Assembly (NCBI GenBank): GCA_963575745.1
Contig: CAUYUJ010016291.1
Span: 147,539 to 170,038, forward strand
Origin: Prorocentrum cordatum
Taxonomy: Eukaryota; Sar; Dinophyceae; Prorocentrales; Prorocentraceae
Direction of reading: 5' to 3'
DNA: 22,500 bases
The position numbers and the translations under genes were made by a program. Each line of letters starts with the position of its first letter. The first letter of the stretch is position 1. Shown piece after piece: positions 1 to 9,209 of this stretch. Below the pieces are notes generated by a model. That model ran no database searches. It was not told where the DNA came from and saw nothing but the letters and a program-made list of their open reading frames with translations.

Positions 1-82
1 CGTATCGGACAAAACCGCCCAAACTTACAATCCCTAATGCAAAGCCGGGGGGCTTGGTCAGGCCGCGTCTTCACTGTGTGAT

Positions 83-278
83 TGGGGGGCCGCAAACTGA
101 CATAAACATACAAACTCGGAGGTACCCGCGGATTTCTCGGACCCGCGCTGGACCCCCCTCGGGCGCAGCGCGCCAGGGGCGGCGCCAGAGGGCGCCGCCA
201 GGGGGCCCCAGCGCCGATCCGAGAAATCCGTGCGGACCTCCGCGTTGTTTTGTGTTTATGTCATTGTTCGTTCCCCTA
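83..278. mobile_element. Foldback (MITE-like) element F1 with 5-bp target duplication GTGAT
   Basis: The two halves of this 196-bp stretch are imperfect reverse complements around an axis near base 180. GACATAAAC at 99-107 pairs with GTTTATGTC at 254-262, and CGGATTTCTCGG in the left half pairs with CCGAGAAATCCG in the right half. The centre is very GC-rich (GGCGCC repeats). GTGAT occurs directly on both borders (78-82 and 279-283), as expected for a target-site duplication. The termini read TGGGGG on the left and, reverse-complemented, TAGGGG on the right. No coding capacity is seen, so it would be a non-autonomous DNA element. The exact ends rest on the 5-bp duplication, which could be chance. 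Confidence 0.7.
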
Positions 279-306
279 GTGATCAGGGTCAGGGGTTCTG
301 TTATTC

Positions 307-460
307 TGGACGAGCGCGTTCCACTGCTCGCAAAGTAACTGCTCGCAAATGTCCTGGGTCCCCCGCGGGGGATCTTCGATAAAATTACACCGACGCAGAC
401 ATGCGTATTTCCGGACGTTTGCGAGTAGGCACTTTGCGAGCAGCGGAACGCGCTCGGCGA
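307..460 (+). mobile_element. Foldback element F2, copy a
   Basis: Left arm (about 307-354, core GAGCGCGTTCCACTGCTC) and right arm (about 412-460) are reverse complements over roughly 45 bp with few mismatches. The interior has a CCCCCGCGGGGG core and an AT-rich part. A second copy lies at 14983-15139 in the opposite orientation, with the non-palindromic interior (ATCCCCCGCGG, the AATTTA-like part, CATGTCT) also conserved, so this is a real repeat family and not a chance hairpin. No clear target duplication: flanks are TATTC and CTTGT. Confidence 0.8.
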
Positions 461-499
461 CTTGTGGGGGTCCAGGGCCTTACATTGAGTCGGGCCTGT

Positions 500-612
500 C
501 CCCCTACAGGAGGATTTTCGACAAAAAAAATACCCCCAAAATAATCAAAAAATAATCCAAAAATAATCTGGGGACTATTTGGGGGGTATTTTTGTTGCCT
601 CTGGGGGGCATT
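500..612. repeat. AT-rich imperfect inverted repeat F5
   Basis: The arm at 520-546 (A-rich, then TACCCCCAAAATAATC) is the near reverse complement of 573-598 (GACTATTTGGGGGGTA, then T-rich). The loop contains three AAATAATC-like repeats. The AT-rich composition contrasts with the GC-rich surroundings. It may be a third foldback element abutting F1 and F2, but no target duplication was found. Confidence 0.55.
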
Positions 613-800
613 TTTGTTTGGGTATTTTTCGCGCTCGGCGAATGCCCACCAACCCAGAAAACCTTTCGGTTTGCCCCCCAGTAGTCGGGCACGCCGCGCG
701 CCGTGCGGCGTGCCGCTCGACGTCTCCGCGCCGCGCAGCGACGACAGCGAGCCTGCTCTTGCTGCTCCCGTGGATCCATCTCCTGGTCCTGCCCTCTAGC

Positions 801-854
801 TCGTCGTCGTCGTCGTCGTCCTCCTCCTCCTCCTCCTCCTCCTCCTCCTCCTCC
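801..854. repeat. (TCG)n then (CTC)n trinucleotide microsatellite
   Basis: Six TCG units pass directly into about eleven CTC units. A poly-G-rich stretch follows at about 884-908. Long Ser, Arg or Glu runs read through this segment are products of the repeat, not evidence of protein. Confidence 0.95.
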
Positions 855-1052
855 ATTATCGGGGGCGACCAAGAGGGGGGCGTCCAAGAGGGGGGGGGGG
901 GGTGGGGGGCGCGAATCATGGCCGGCGGCATGTGCGCGGCCCAAGGGGGGGATCGGGGACGTATTGAAATAAGAAGAGGCGCGAAATCTGGGGAGATATC
1001 ATGACCCACGCCATGACACCCCCCCCTAATCATTCAACCGAAGTTAAACTGT

Positions 1053-1159
1053 TCAAGCGCAGACGCACTCCCCCTCGGACCGAGAGAGGGAGAGAGAGAG
1101 AGAGAGAGATCAAGCGCAGACGCACTACCCCGCGGCCCGAGAGAGAGAGAGAGAGAGAG
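1053..1159. repeat. Tandem pair, each unit ending in a GA microsatellite
   Basis: TCAAGCGCAGACGCACT followed by a GC-rich spacer and a (GA)n run occurs at 1053-1109 and again at 1110-1159. The two (GA)n tails differ in length and interruptions, as expected after duplication followed by slippage. Confidence 0.85.
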
Positions 1160-1787
1160 CAAACATGTGAGAGACAATCAGGTTCGACGTGGCCCCTCGG
1201 CCCCGCCTAGCCGGGCCAGCACCAAAGACCCCCCCGCCCCATTCCTTGCCGTCGCTCGGACGTCCATCTCCTGTGCATTGTTCGGTTTCGTGCGTTTGTT
1301 TTTTGCTCGATGGTCCAGGATGGTCCTCGATGGTTCTCGCCGAGAAAAAATGCACACGTCCGAGCGATGCCAAGATTCTCTCCGAACCCTGCGGCCCTCG
1401 ATCCCAGAGAGCTGGCCCCCGGAGCCGAGATGCGTGGACACAGCGCGCCGGGCATGTCCCAAAACATGTTCTTTTGATCCGCGGGTCGAGAGCGCACCTC
1501 TTCCGGTCGAAGCTAAGCGGGCCGCGCGAAGCTTGAATTACGCAGAGATGGGGGAGGAAAAGGGGGGCGCAGCCTCAGAAGGGGGGCGCAGGCATATCCC
1601 AAAACGTGCTGCTCGCACTCAGGGGGTTCTTTGGCGTCGCCTGCTGAGGGCACCTGGTTGACGAGCCCAGTTCTCGGCCGGTGCCCGCTTTTGTGGGGGC
1701 GCCCGTGGGCGCCTCGTGCCTGGGCGAGGCGTGCCGAGCTCTGGCCCGGTGCCCGCCTCGTGGGCGCCTCGTGGGCGCCTCGTGCGC
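1160..1787. other. No gene supported; GC-rich sequence
   Basis: All frames give arginine- and proline-rich products without recognisable domains or codon bias. The only structure seen is a diverged short direct repeat (CATGTCCCAAAACATG near 1454 and CATATCCCAAAACGTG near 1593) and repeats of GTGGGCGCCTC between 1697 and 1785. Confidence 0.5.
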
Positions 1788-2205
1788 TGTGGGTGTGTGT
1801 GTGTGTGGGTGGGTGTGTTTGTGGGTGTGTGTGTGTGGGTGGGTGTGTTGGTGTGTGTGTGTGGGTGGGTGGGTGGGTGTGTTGGTGTGTGTGTGGGTGT
1901 GTGTTTGTGTGTGTTTGTGTGGGTGGGATGGGGTGGTGTGTGTGCCGTGGTTTTCGAGGCCTCCGCGCACGCCTTCGCACGTGTACGGCCTCGGCACCTC
2001 TCTCTGCAGTCCGTCGGCCCCCTCGTCGCTCGGCGCCCCGTCGGCAGATGTCCGATGGCAATCCGCCGAGTCAGTCCCGCTGTTGCCCTCGCTGTGCGGG
2101 GCAAGCTGGCCGCGAAGGGCCAGAGCGTGTGCCATGGTCTTGCCCGATGCCCGCCCGTCGGCGCCCCCCGTGGGCGCCTCGCTCGCTGGGCGGGCGCACA
2201 AGTGC
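1663..2205. repeat. Related GC-rich flanks on both sides of the GT minisatellite
   Basis: CGTGGGCGCCTC occurs several times at about 1697-1785 and again at about 2170. Both sides also share GATGCCCGCC/GGTGCCCGCC and CTGGGCG(A/G)G motifs. This suggests that the minisatellite sits inside an older duplicated GC-rich sequence. No protein could be supported. Confidence 0.45.
1788..1944. repeat. GT-rich minisatellite (GTGTGTGGGTGG-type)
   Basis: About 155 bp of T-G alternation with repeated GGGTGGGTG interruptions, giving irregular 16-30 bp higher-order units. All G lies on the plus strand. The Cys/Val/Gly or His/Thr/Pro frames across it are repeat artefacts. Confidence 0.95.
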
Positions 2206-2244
2206 TCCCTGCAGGCGAGTGCGGTCGGACCTCGTCGGACGGAG

Positions 2245-2545
2245 GAACGCCCCTCGAGAGCACGAGACCCTGCGCCAGCCAAAGCACACAGAGAACATCC
2301 GAGCGCTGCCCAGCTCAGGATGCACAGCCAGATCCAACAGACGCGAAGAGCATTAGAGCACCCTACCCGAGCCGACCTCGATCTGATGTCTCGGCCCGAC
2401 CGTAACAGGACCCCCCGCCCCCGAACCCGGACTCCACGGCCCTTCCCTTTTGAAATTTACATCGGGTTCTAATTGAATTCAAACCATCCCAGCCAACCCT
2501 GGCATCACCCCCCTCATCCTGGCCGAATAATAATGTGCGCGCAAA
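2245..2545. other. No feature seen
   Basis: Unremarkable sequence between the GC-rich block and repeat R. No open frame with codon bias and no palindrome of note. Confidence 0.5.
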
Positions 2546-2549
2546 CGTT

Positions 2550-3490
2550 TACCTCTACATAGGAGTTGTCGACAATCTTGTGCATCAATCCGCACACAAA
2601 CTCTAGACGCGCGCGCGCAGGCCGAAGTCATGCCCAACATCTTGGTCGTGCGCGCGCTTCAGCACACAACCATAAACACGCAGTTGATGCTGCATCGCAT
2701 GTGCTGCTGGTGATCTGCCCGCGCGAAGTTGTTGAACCCACCGAAGAGCCATGTGATGTTGGCAATCTCGTTTGTAAGCCGAATTCCCATCTCACCACGC
2801 CGTGCATCTGCGTTGATCCAGCATGCTCCCAGTGCACGGATCCGTATCAAAGAATACCATGGAGGCCACACGCGCGCGCCGCCGCGCACACACGTGCCGA
2901 CGTCCTTACAAAGCCACTAGCTCTCCACGCTCTTCAAGTCCGTACTGTTCAAAGACATCGATTGTCTTTCAACAAAACTGAGTGTTGTGCATTTTTTCCG
3001 CGCGCGCGCGCCTGTCACCACCATGGCCCACATCAGCACCATCGTATCACCACCGTCATCGTGGGTGCCAATCGCCGCCGTTGCCGCCGTGGTTGATCAA
3101 ACGCCCACATCAATGACGTGGACACGATCATCGTCATCGTCATCACATCGACTCGCACTGAAATGCTAACGTGGCAGCGCGGCCTCTGAGACGCGCTGGA
3201 GTGCTCCCATCGGCAAGCGCCATCGCGGCCGAATCAGTTGCGCCAAGCCAGCTGGCTGCTCCGCGCGCGAGCTTGCGCGCGCCAACGTGGCCGCAGAGAT
3301 TCGCCAACTAGTGCCAAGCAGTCACCGCGGTCGGGGCCGCACAGGTTTTGCAAAGCAAGTTGCGGTTGGGAGGGTGGGATGATTGCGCGAGTAGTGGGGT
3401 TGACAACTCACAAGTGAACAAAAGCTAATTGCACTACGTAACCTGACAGCTTGCACCACACGGAATGCGCAGCACAGCCTTCAACACGTA
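2550..3490 (-). repeat. Dispersed repeat R, copy C (reverse orientation)
   Basis: Read on the minus strand, this stretch is collinear with the plus-strand copies at 16480-17690 and 20650-21840. Shared landmarks in order are GTGGTGCAA-type motifs, a GTTGTCAAC/CCCACT part with CCCACCC, GGCG(A/C)ATC followed by GCGGCCGCG-like sequence, ATTTCAGTGCGAGTCG (copy A: ACTTCAGTGTGAGTCG), a GATGACGATGACG part, and CGCGCGG...GGCC..CATGGTA followed by TTGA(T/C)ACGGA. Alternating CG tracts occur at about 2609-2619 and 2998-3011. It is more diverged than the other two copies. No protein motif is recognised in any frame, so its nature (SINE/LINE fragment, satellite-derived or other) is unknown. Confidence 0.8.
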
Positions 3491-3499
3491 GCTGGCACC

Positions 3500-4737
3500 T
3501 CGTAACTTAATAAAGCTATCTGTTTGGGGCCCAAACCTGCAAACATGATTGAGTGGAGCACCTCGGAAGCCGTCTGAACTACCCCAGATGCTAGTAAAGT
3601 GCCTCAGGCCAACGCACACAAACGTCAAAACAAACAACCCACATTCGATCTGGGGTTCTGCCTGCTTTGAGCATGGCAAAATGCTCTACACCCCACTCAT
3701 TCCGAAAAGGTCGCACCAAAGGCTGCGCACCGCAGCTCTGGCCCATCCCGCGTAGACACGAAAGAGGGGAATAGATGCGCGAGAAAGCGAGAGCCGCTTT
3801 AGCTGTACTACACTGCTACCTGTGCAATGCTATGCAATGTCGCGATACGATGTGCTGCGCAACTCACGCGCACATATTTTGAAATGCGCCTGATGCCATG
3901 CCATGCCATGATACTTATGCCACGCGATTGGATGATAAGTCGTGTTGCTGTGATATAAAATATCGGCCAATTCATTATCTGATGTGCTGGGCTTGGCTAT
4001 GCTATGTCATGCAATCCTTTGATATGATGAACAGGTGCATGCAACACTATGATCTGAAACGGTGCATGTAAGCGATCAGCCGTCCTACGAGTTGCAGCAC
4101 CCTGCTCCAACATTCGAAGGTACGCAATAGTATGAGGTGTCCGCATCTGAAAAGTATACGCTCTGAAGCGCTAGTGGATACTGCGCAAGGCTGGTATGAA
4201 ACTGCATGCGAAGATCTCGTTGCATTGGCGTGCCTCTTGCTGCAACGCCTTGCCTTGCATACCCAGCGTGTTTCGATTCAAATTCGGATGCTCAGAAATG
4301 TGGGTAGCACCAGCTGCACGCACGTACGTGTTTCAAAGAAGCGTGCCCCAAGACCCGCAGCTGCATGGCAATCCGCACGGCCAAGGGGGCCAGCGGCATG
4401 CGAAGAGAGGCAAAAGAGACCCCTCCGACAACCATCGACTTCTGCCGTTCCTGGCCCGGCCTGCAAGGCCGCTTCTGGGTGTTCCCGACTGCCCGCCCTA
4501 AGACGAGGCCAGCAGGACAGGGACAGCACCGGACCGGGACCAATCGGGAGCATCTGAGATTTGGCGGTTCTGGAGGACGCATCGGGCTCCGCGGCCGTTC
4601 CAGCTCCAGAGCGCTCGGGACCGCCCGTCGGCGGCGAGCGAGGGGGGGAAGCGAGAAGGAGCAGGCCTTCTCAGATGGCTCGTAAGTCCTCCTGCCTTCT
4701 GCGAAGTTTTCAAAACCTTCCCCGAAGACACGAAAAA
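3500..4737. other. No gene supported; weak ATGCC/ATGCT pentamer repeats at about 3815-4070
   Basis: Between 3815 and 4070 the sequence is enriched for ATGCC, ATGCT and ATGCA; the clearest run is GCCATGCCATGCCATG at 3895-3910. The remaining sequence has open frames up to about 140 codons, but without the G/C third-position bias seen elsewhere in the window and without recognisable domains. Confidence 0.45.
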
Positions 4738-4768
4738 CTTCTCAGAAGGCGCGAGGGCTTCTGAGAAG
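4738..4768. repeat. Perfect 11-bp hairpin CTTCTCAGAAG / CTTCTGAGAAG
   Basis: Arms 4738-4748 and 4758-4768 are exact reverse complements with a 9-bp loop. Partial copies of the same motif (CCTTCTCAGATGG near 4667, CTTCTGAGAGGGCCTTCTC near 4777) surround it, so this is the core of a small CTTCT/GAGAAG-rich repeat patch at about 4665-4800. Confidence 0.8.
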
Positions 4769-4799
4769 CCCCGCCGTCTTCTGAGAGGGCCTTCTCCCT

Positions 4800-5610
4800 C
4801 TCACTTCCCCCCCTCTCGGCGGGAACGAGAGCGGGGGATAGCAAAGGGTGGGTAGAGAATCAGCTCACGTGGCTGATTCTCCCAGCGCCTCCTGGCGCCG
4901 GGAGGCGCCCATGTATCGAGGAATGGGCCAGGCGGCGGGGCCGAAACCAGCTGCATGCAGCAGATTTCGTACCCCCCCCCCTTTCCCTATCCCCCCCCAT
5001 TTCGTTCGGCCCGACCCTCGCTTGCTGCCGAGCACTGCGAGCATCCGAGCACGCTGTCCCGCTCCCGGGTGCGCCCGACGCCCGCCCGGTCCGTCCCGAC
5101 AGTCCCACGCATCACGCCTGCGCGCTGGCCGCCGCCTGTTTGCCAGTTCCATGCCCATCCCTCGCCAGACGTGCTCGCGTCGTAAGCAGATCAGGACGCA
5201 AGGCTTTTGGCTGGCCTCGGCCCGGGGGGGGGGGCCCTCGCGGGGCCCCCGGGCCGTCGAAAGATCCTTCGAGAGGAAGAGCCAGTCCTGGGGGAAGGAG
5301 GGTCGGAACTTGCGGGGAGCTTCTACTTGGGAGAAGTCGGGACGTCGCAGGTCTGGATCCCCAGCCCTCGCATCTGCTTCTGCGCTTCGGGCGCGGCGTC
5401 GAGCCCAGCGCTGACGCCCGGGCAGCAACCGGACCGAGCGAGGACCCGAAACGAGGGCGCACGAGCGAGGGCCCGAGGAGGGACACCGCGGCGGAGAGAC
5501 ACAGCGACCGAGCGAAGAGCCGAGGCACGAAGCCCGCGAGACGCCCGGCCCGCCCTTTCGACCGGCCTCGGGGTGAGAGAGGGAGAAGGTATCCAGAAGG
5601 GAGAGGAATA
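4800..5610. other. No gene supported; GC-rich sequence
   Basis: Several overlapping frames are open on both strands, as expected from high GC content. The products are Arg/Pro/Ser-rich and change character between frames; none has a recognisable domain. Confidence 0.45.
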
Positions 5611-5752
5611 GAGGAGGAGGAGGAGGAGGAGGAGGAGGAGGAGGAGGAGGAGGAGGAGGAGGGAGGAGGAGGAGGAGGAGGAGGGGGAGGAGGAGGAGCA
5701 GGAGGAAGGAGGAGGCGGAGGAGGAGGCGGAGGCGGAGGAGGAGGAGGAGGA
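5611..5752. repeat. (GAG)n polypurine tract
   Basis: About 140 bp of GAG/GGA units with GGG and GCG interruptions, purine-only on the plus strand for long stretches. It generates the poly-Glu, poly-Gly and poly-Arg frames (and poly-Ser/Pro/Leu on the other strand), which should not be annotated as proteins. Confidence 0.95.
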
Positions 5753-6765
5753 GGGCGCGCAGCCTCGGACGCAGCAGGCCTGCGCTCCCACGCGCGCGCA
5801 GCAGCACGAGGAGGAGGAGCTGGCGCGCGGCCCAACCCGTGGGAGCTCTTCCCCCCTCGATGCTCCTGGGCACACCTGGCCTCCCAGGTCGGCCCACTGG
5901 CCACGCGTCTAAGGGGGCGTGAGCCAGGAGGATGCCAATCGGGTCGACGCCAAGGACGTCGCCACGTGCTCCCCAAAAAGGAGAGGGGGCGTGAGGGCTC
6001 CCATGGCCCCCCCGCACACGCTTTGCGTCCGTGGGTCGCTGGGTCGCTCAACCTGCTGGTCACAACAAGCATCTTCGGATGCTGGTTGCACCTCCACCCC
6101 ACAGACACACACACACACAGAACAACCCGCATATCATTGCAACGGCCTTGCAGACGTGCTGCAGCGGATTTCTGCGTGGATGTTTGCCCGAAGCAGCGAG
6201 CGAAAAAACGAAGTGACTTTCATCTGGATTTGCGTTAGTCTTCATTCCTGGCCCCCAAAAGATCCGCACGAAATGCACTACGAAATCCGGAACGAAATTC
6301 TCCAGGACCACGGGCCCATCCTATCGTTTTCCGAACGAAATCCGCTCTGCGATGTTGGCGCCATGACACATCGCCCAACAGCGTCCTAGACCTCCCTCCG
6401 CCTCGACCCTCGATCCTCAGGATATCGTGGCGACCTCCCTAATGGTGACCTCCCGCGGCGCTGCCCAGAGTCGGCCCACAGACCACACTTCAAGATCGGC
6501 ATGGGGTTCTGGGGCGCCGTGGGGGACTCATGCAGAGCAACGAGTGGTCAGAACTCAAAAACCTCGACCTTCACTGCTCGACGCTCGAATCTCGGCCATC
6601 GTTCGGCCAAGACGGCGACGAACAAAAATGGCGACGGCAACCACGGCGGCAAGACTTCAACACCGCGAATCAGCATGACTGTTGCGCTCTGACAGTCCCA
6701 AATCTTGCCAGATCGCCATGCCTGGGATTTCGACCATGCGAATCCCGGGAATTTGCCGCATGTCA
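5753..6765. other. No gene supported
   Basis: Mixed sequence with a short CA run at about 6108-6118. Frames up to about 150 codons exist on both strands but show no codon bias or motif. Part of 6600-6765 may be a decayed extension of the tandem repeat that follows. Confidence 0.45.
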
Positions 6766-6766
6766 A

Positions 6767-7110
6767 GACGAATGACGGCGCTGCGGCGAGAGCCAAATGT
6801 TGCAAAAGAGCCGCCCTGCGTCTGCGAAGTTGTTGCAAAGTTTTGGTAAGAACGTGAACGTCGCTACGACGAGAACCACATTTTGAAAACGACCCGCCCT
6901 CCATCTGTGAAGCGGTTGCAAGCGTTGGTGACAATTGTGCGCGGCACATCGGCGACAACCACATTTTGAAAACGGCCCGCCGTTCATCCGTGAACCAATC
7001 GCAAATCTTCAACATGAATGCGCGCGACGCTACGGCGAGAGCACATTTTGAAAACGGCCCGCCCTCCATCCATGAGGTTGCCGCAAATTGCGTACAAGTT
7101 TCAGGATCAT
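6767..7110. repeat. Four-unit tandem repeat, period 82-85 bp
   Basis: The landmark CATTTTGAAAAC occurs at 6879, 6962 and 7044, with a diverged form (CAAATGTTGCAAAA) at 6794, giving spacings of 85, 83 and 82 bp. Each unit also carries GGCGAGA upstream and CGGCCCGCC...CATC(C/T)(G/A)TGA downstream. The periods are not multiples of three, which argues against a repeated protein even though one minus-strand frame stays open across part of it. Confidence 0.85.
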
Positions 7111-7215
7111 GACTGGCGAAGAATTCTCAAGCGAACCGCCCAACCCGCCCTGCCGACAAGTCCGGGGGTGCGACAGGGAGGAAGCACGTGTACAGAAACG
7201 GGATGGAAGAGGAAA

Positions 7216-7260
7216 AGGAGGAGGAGGAATAGGAGGAGGAGGAGGAGGAGGAGGAGGAGA
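7216..7260. repeat. (GGA)n polypurine microsatellite
   Basis: Fifteen or so GGA units with a single AAT interruption, purine-rich on the plus strand. Confidence 0.95.
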
Positions 7261-7606
7261 AGGGAGAGAAGGACAAACACAAGGACAATGGCATCCGCAT
7301 GATGGGGGTAACGTCGGAGGACCTACACGGGTGATCTACATGCGATTGCCAAACTCCCCTGTGCTTGGTTGTTCTAGAACCCTGCTTTCTCACTCGGGCC
7401 GGCAGGGGGCATACCCCGAAGCTGAAGGACCGAGCCCCGAGGTGGCCCCGTGAGAGAGGCTCGCTACCTTGCATCGCGAGTCTCATCGGGTCAGCGCGAC
7501 AGAGCAGCAACTGGCCCTTCCGCGTGCCCTAGGGGAGGGGGCGCGCGGGCTTAGCAGGGCGCCCAAGCCAAGGGGGGGGGGGAGGAGACGACGACACGAC
7601 CACAAA

Positions 7607-7812
7607 TCGGGGAGACGTAAGACCCGGGTACGGGGGACTCGGAAATCCCCGACGAGGTCGTCAAAAAAATGACGAGGCCGAGCCTGCATTTTGACGAGGC
7701 CTCCCGCTGCAGACATCCCACGAAACTCCTCCTCGTCAAAATCCGAGTCGCGGTCGTCAAAAAACGATGGCGAACCCGAGTCCCGGCAAACCCGGGTCTT
7801 ACGCTCCCCCGA
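7607..7812. mobile_element. Foldback (MITE-like) element F3 with 5-bp target duplication ACAAA
   Basis: The 206-bp element starts TCGGGGAGACGTAAGACCC and its reverse complement starts TCGGGGGAGCGTAAGACCC. The arms stay paired for about 85 bp per side, including GACTCGG and ATTTTGACGAGG motifs. ACAAA occurs directly on both borders (7602-7606 and 7813-7817). The interior has no coding capacity. This is the best-defined element in the window; it would be mobilised in trans by a transposase not encoded here. The superfamily is not assigned. Confidence 0.85.
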
Positions 7813-7819
7813 ACAAAAG

Positions 7820-8300
7820 GAAGGGAGAGGGGAGAGTTGGAAGGCCCGAGACCCCTAACTGTTGCCGGGGGGGGTTCTTCCTGCTTCTTTATTTTGAATT
7901 CCGTGCTCCCCTCTTCCACTCAGCTCATTTCTCGGTCATTCCGAGAGATGTTCCATGTGATGCCACTGTACTCTGGTACCTTGCGAAGCGGCTCAGTTCC
8001 CCCTTCGGAGCGTGTGGGGTAGAACATACTGGAAACGACGGTCATAGGTAGGGCCAACGGGGAGCACACAGGCGGGCATCATGCTGATCACTGTTTTCTC
8101 ACTCCACACCCAGCAGATGTGTACATGATGCAGGGCGTACTGCTACGCCCAAATAGTCTGCCATGAGTAGCACTCCGAGAAACCTCGCCAACGCTTCTCC
8201 CGACTGCCTGTGGGCACGGCTAGCTCACAACTTGCCCAGACCAGCGCTCCGAGAAGCCTCGCTCATGTCCCTTGGCAATCTACAGACTCCAGTGGGTGCA
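7820..8300. other. No gene supported; one short direct repeat
   Basis: GCACTCCGAGAAACCTCGC near 8169 recurs as GCGCTCCGAGAAGCCTCGC near 8244, about 75 bp apart. Otherwise no structure was seen. Downstream sequence of the exon candidate at 8302-8688 (for example a 3' untranslated region) could lie here. Confidence 0.45.
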
Positions 8301-8301
8301 C

Positions 8302-8688
8302 TCACTGGTGGCCGCTCGAGCTGGCCGTCGTCGTCTCCTCCGCCTTGGGGTAGCCGAACTTCGCCTCGAAGATCCCGGTCCCATCCAGCATGGTCTGGGT
8401 GCTGTCCTTGAGCTTCTGGCGCTCCTTCAGCCCTGTCACTTCATCTGGGCCCATTTTGCCGTCGTTCTCCAGCTGACCCATGACGACTTTCATTGCCTCG
8501 TGGGATTCTCCTCGTGAGCAGGGAGGGCGAAGGGAGCGAGGAAGAGTATGTTTTCTCTCCCCAGCCCCAAGCAGTGTCGAACAGGTTGCTTCAAGGTCCA
8601 CCTCTGGGTCACTTGAGACTTGGCAAACATTGACGAACATGGTGGCAGCCCTTACTTCGCCTTCGTCAAATGCTGCGTGCCATACTGA
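8302..8688 (-). CDS. Exon-like hypothetical coding stretch (partial)
   Basis: The minus frame is open from 8688 to a TGA at 8302. From about 8508 downward nearly every codon ends in G or C, a bias not shared by the neighbouring non-coding sequence. That part encodes a charged, helix-prone peptide containing GQLENDGKMGPDEVTGLKER and ending in a Thr/Ser-rich tail. The upstream part (8509-8688, including FVNVCQVSSDPEVD) has weaker bias. The pyrimidine-rich run ending in CACGAG just above 8508 could be a splice acceptor, so the true last exon may be only about 70 codons. No family is recognised. It lies on the same strand as, and downstream of, the decayed retroelement, so it may be a 3' remnant of that element instead of a host gene. 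Confidence 0.4.
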   Translation of the reverse strand, partial: SVWHAAFDEGEVRAATMFVNVCQVSSDPEVDLEATCSTLLGAGERKHTLPRSLRPPCSRGESHEAMKVVMGQLENDGKMGPDEVTGLKERQKLKDSTQTMLDGTGIFEAKFGYPKAEETTTASSSGHQ

Positions 8689-9209
8689 TTAAATTGGTAC
8701 GTGCACTCTTTGGCCAGCGGTCTGACCGCCTGCGTCGCCGCGCAGCCGCAGGCGAGACACACTGCGTTATTGAACTCCGCGTGATAAGCAGCAGAAGGCG
8801 TGACATCTATGCAAGTCAACGCCACCGACTGTGCTTTCAGCGGGCACCAGCATCAAAACTATGGAGAAACTCTCGCGACAAGGGGCCGCTAGAAACATGT
8901 CCTGCTTTCCGCGCGGAGCGCAACCACCGCACTTTGGGCGTCGGATCTGGGACCTAGTGACTCGCGCGGGCATGTGAGAGGCGCGCCTCAGCAGAATGCT
9001 GACCCCGCGGCGCTTCTGATTGAGCGCAGACTCTCTGGGCGCTCTGTCTTCGTCGGCCTCCATCGACGGAAACAAACCGCGATCGAAGTGCCGGCGAACC
9101 TGAACCGCAATGGCCTGCGCGCGGCACCTGGCGCCCCGATCTTTGGAAGGGGCGCAGATCTGTTCACCCTACTGGTTCTCAAGACTGTTCGCGATCTCAC
9201 CCAGGAGAC

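Noticed and set aside
504-1033. Long frames on both strands with poly-Glu, poly-Gly, poly-Arg or poly-Ser runs
   Set aside because: They are produced by the (TCG)n(CTC)n and poly-G tracts; the flanking residues show no domain or codon bias.
1575-2472. Overlapping 180-260 codon frames on both strands rich in His/Thr/Pro or Cys/Val/Gly
   Set aside because: They read through the GT minisatellite in all frames; nothing outside the repeat looks like protein.
2566-3096. 176-codon plus-strand frame
   Set aside because: It lies inside repeat R copy C on the strand opposite to the other copies, and is not conserved as an open frame in copies A and B.
4132-4557. 141-codon plus-strand frame with a plausible N-terminal half (about 65 residues)
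   Set aside because: No third-position bias, no recognised motif, and other frames over the second half are equally open.
5200-5215. CTTTTGGCT resembling part of the dinoflagellate spliced leader
   Set aside because: Only a few bases match; neither CCGTAGCCATTTTGGC nor its complement was found in the window.
4865-6132. Frames of 260-336 codons across the GAG tract
   Set aside because: Length comes from high GC content and the triplet repeat; five such frames overlap in different registers.
6548-7069. 173-codon minus-strand frame with FSKC-like repeated peptides
   Set aside because: It spans the 82-85 bp tandem repeat, whose non-triplet period puts successive units in different frames.
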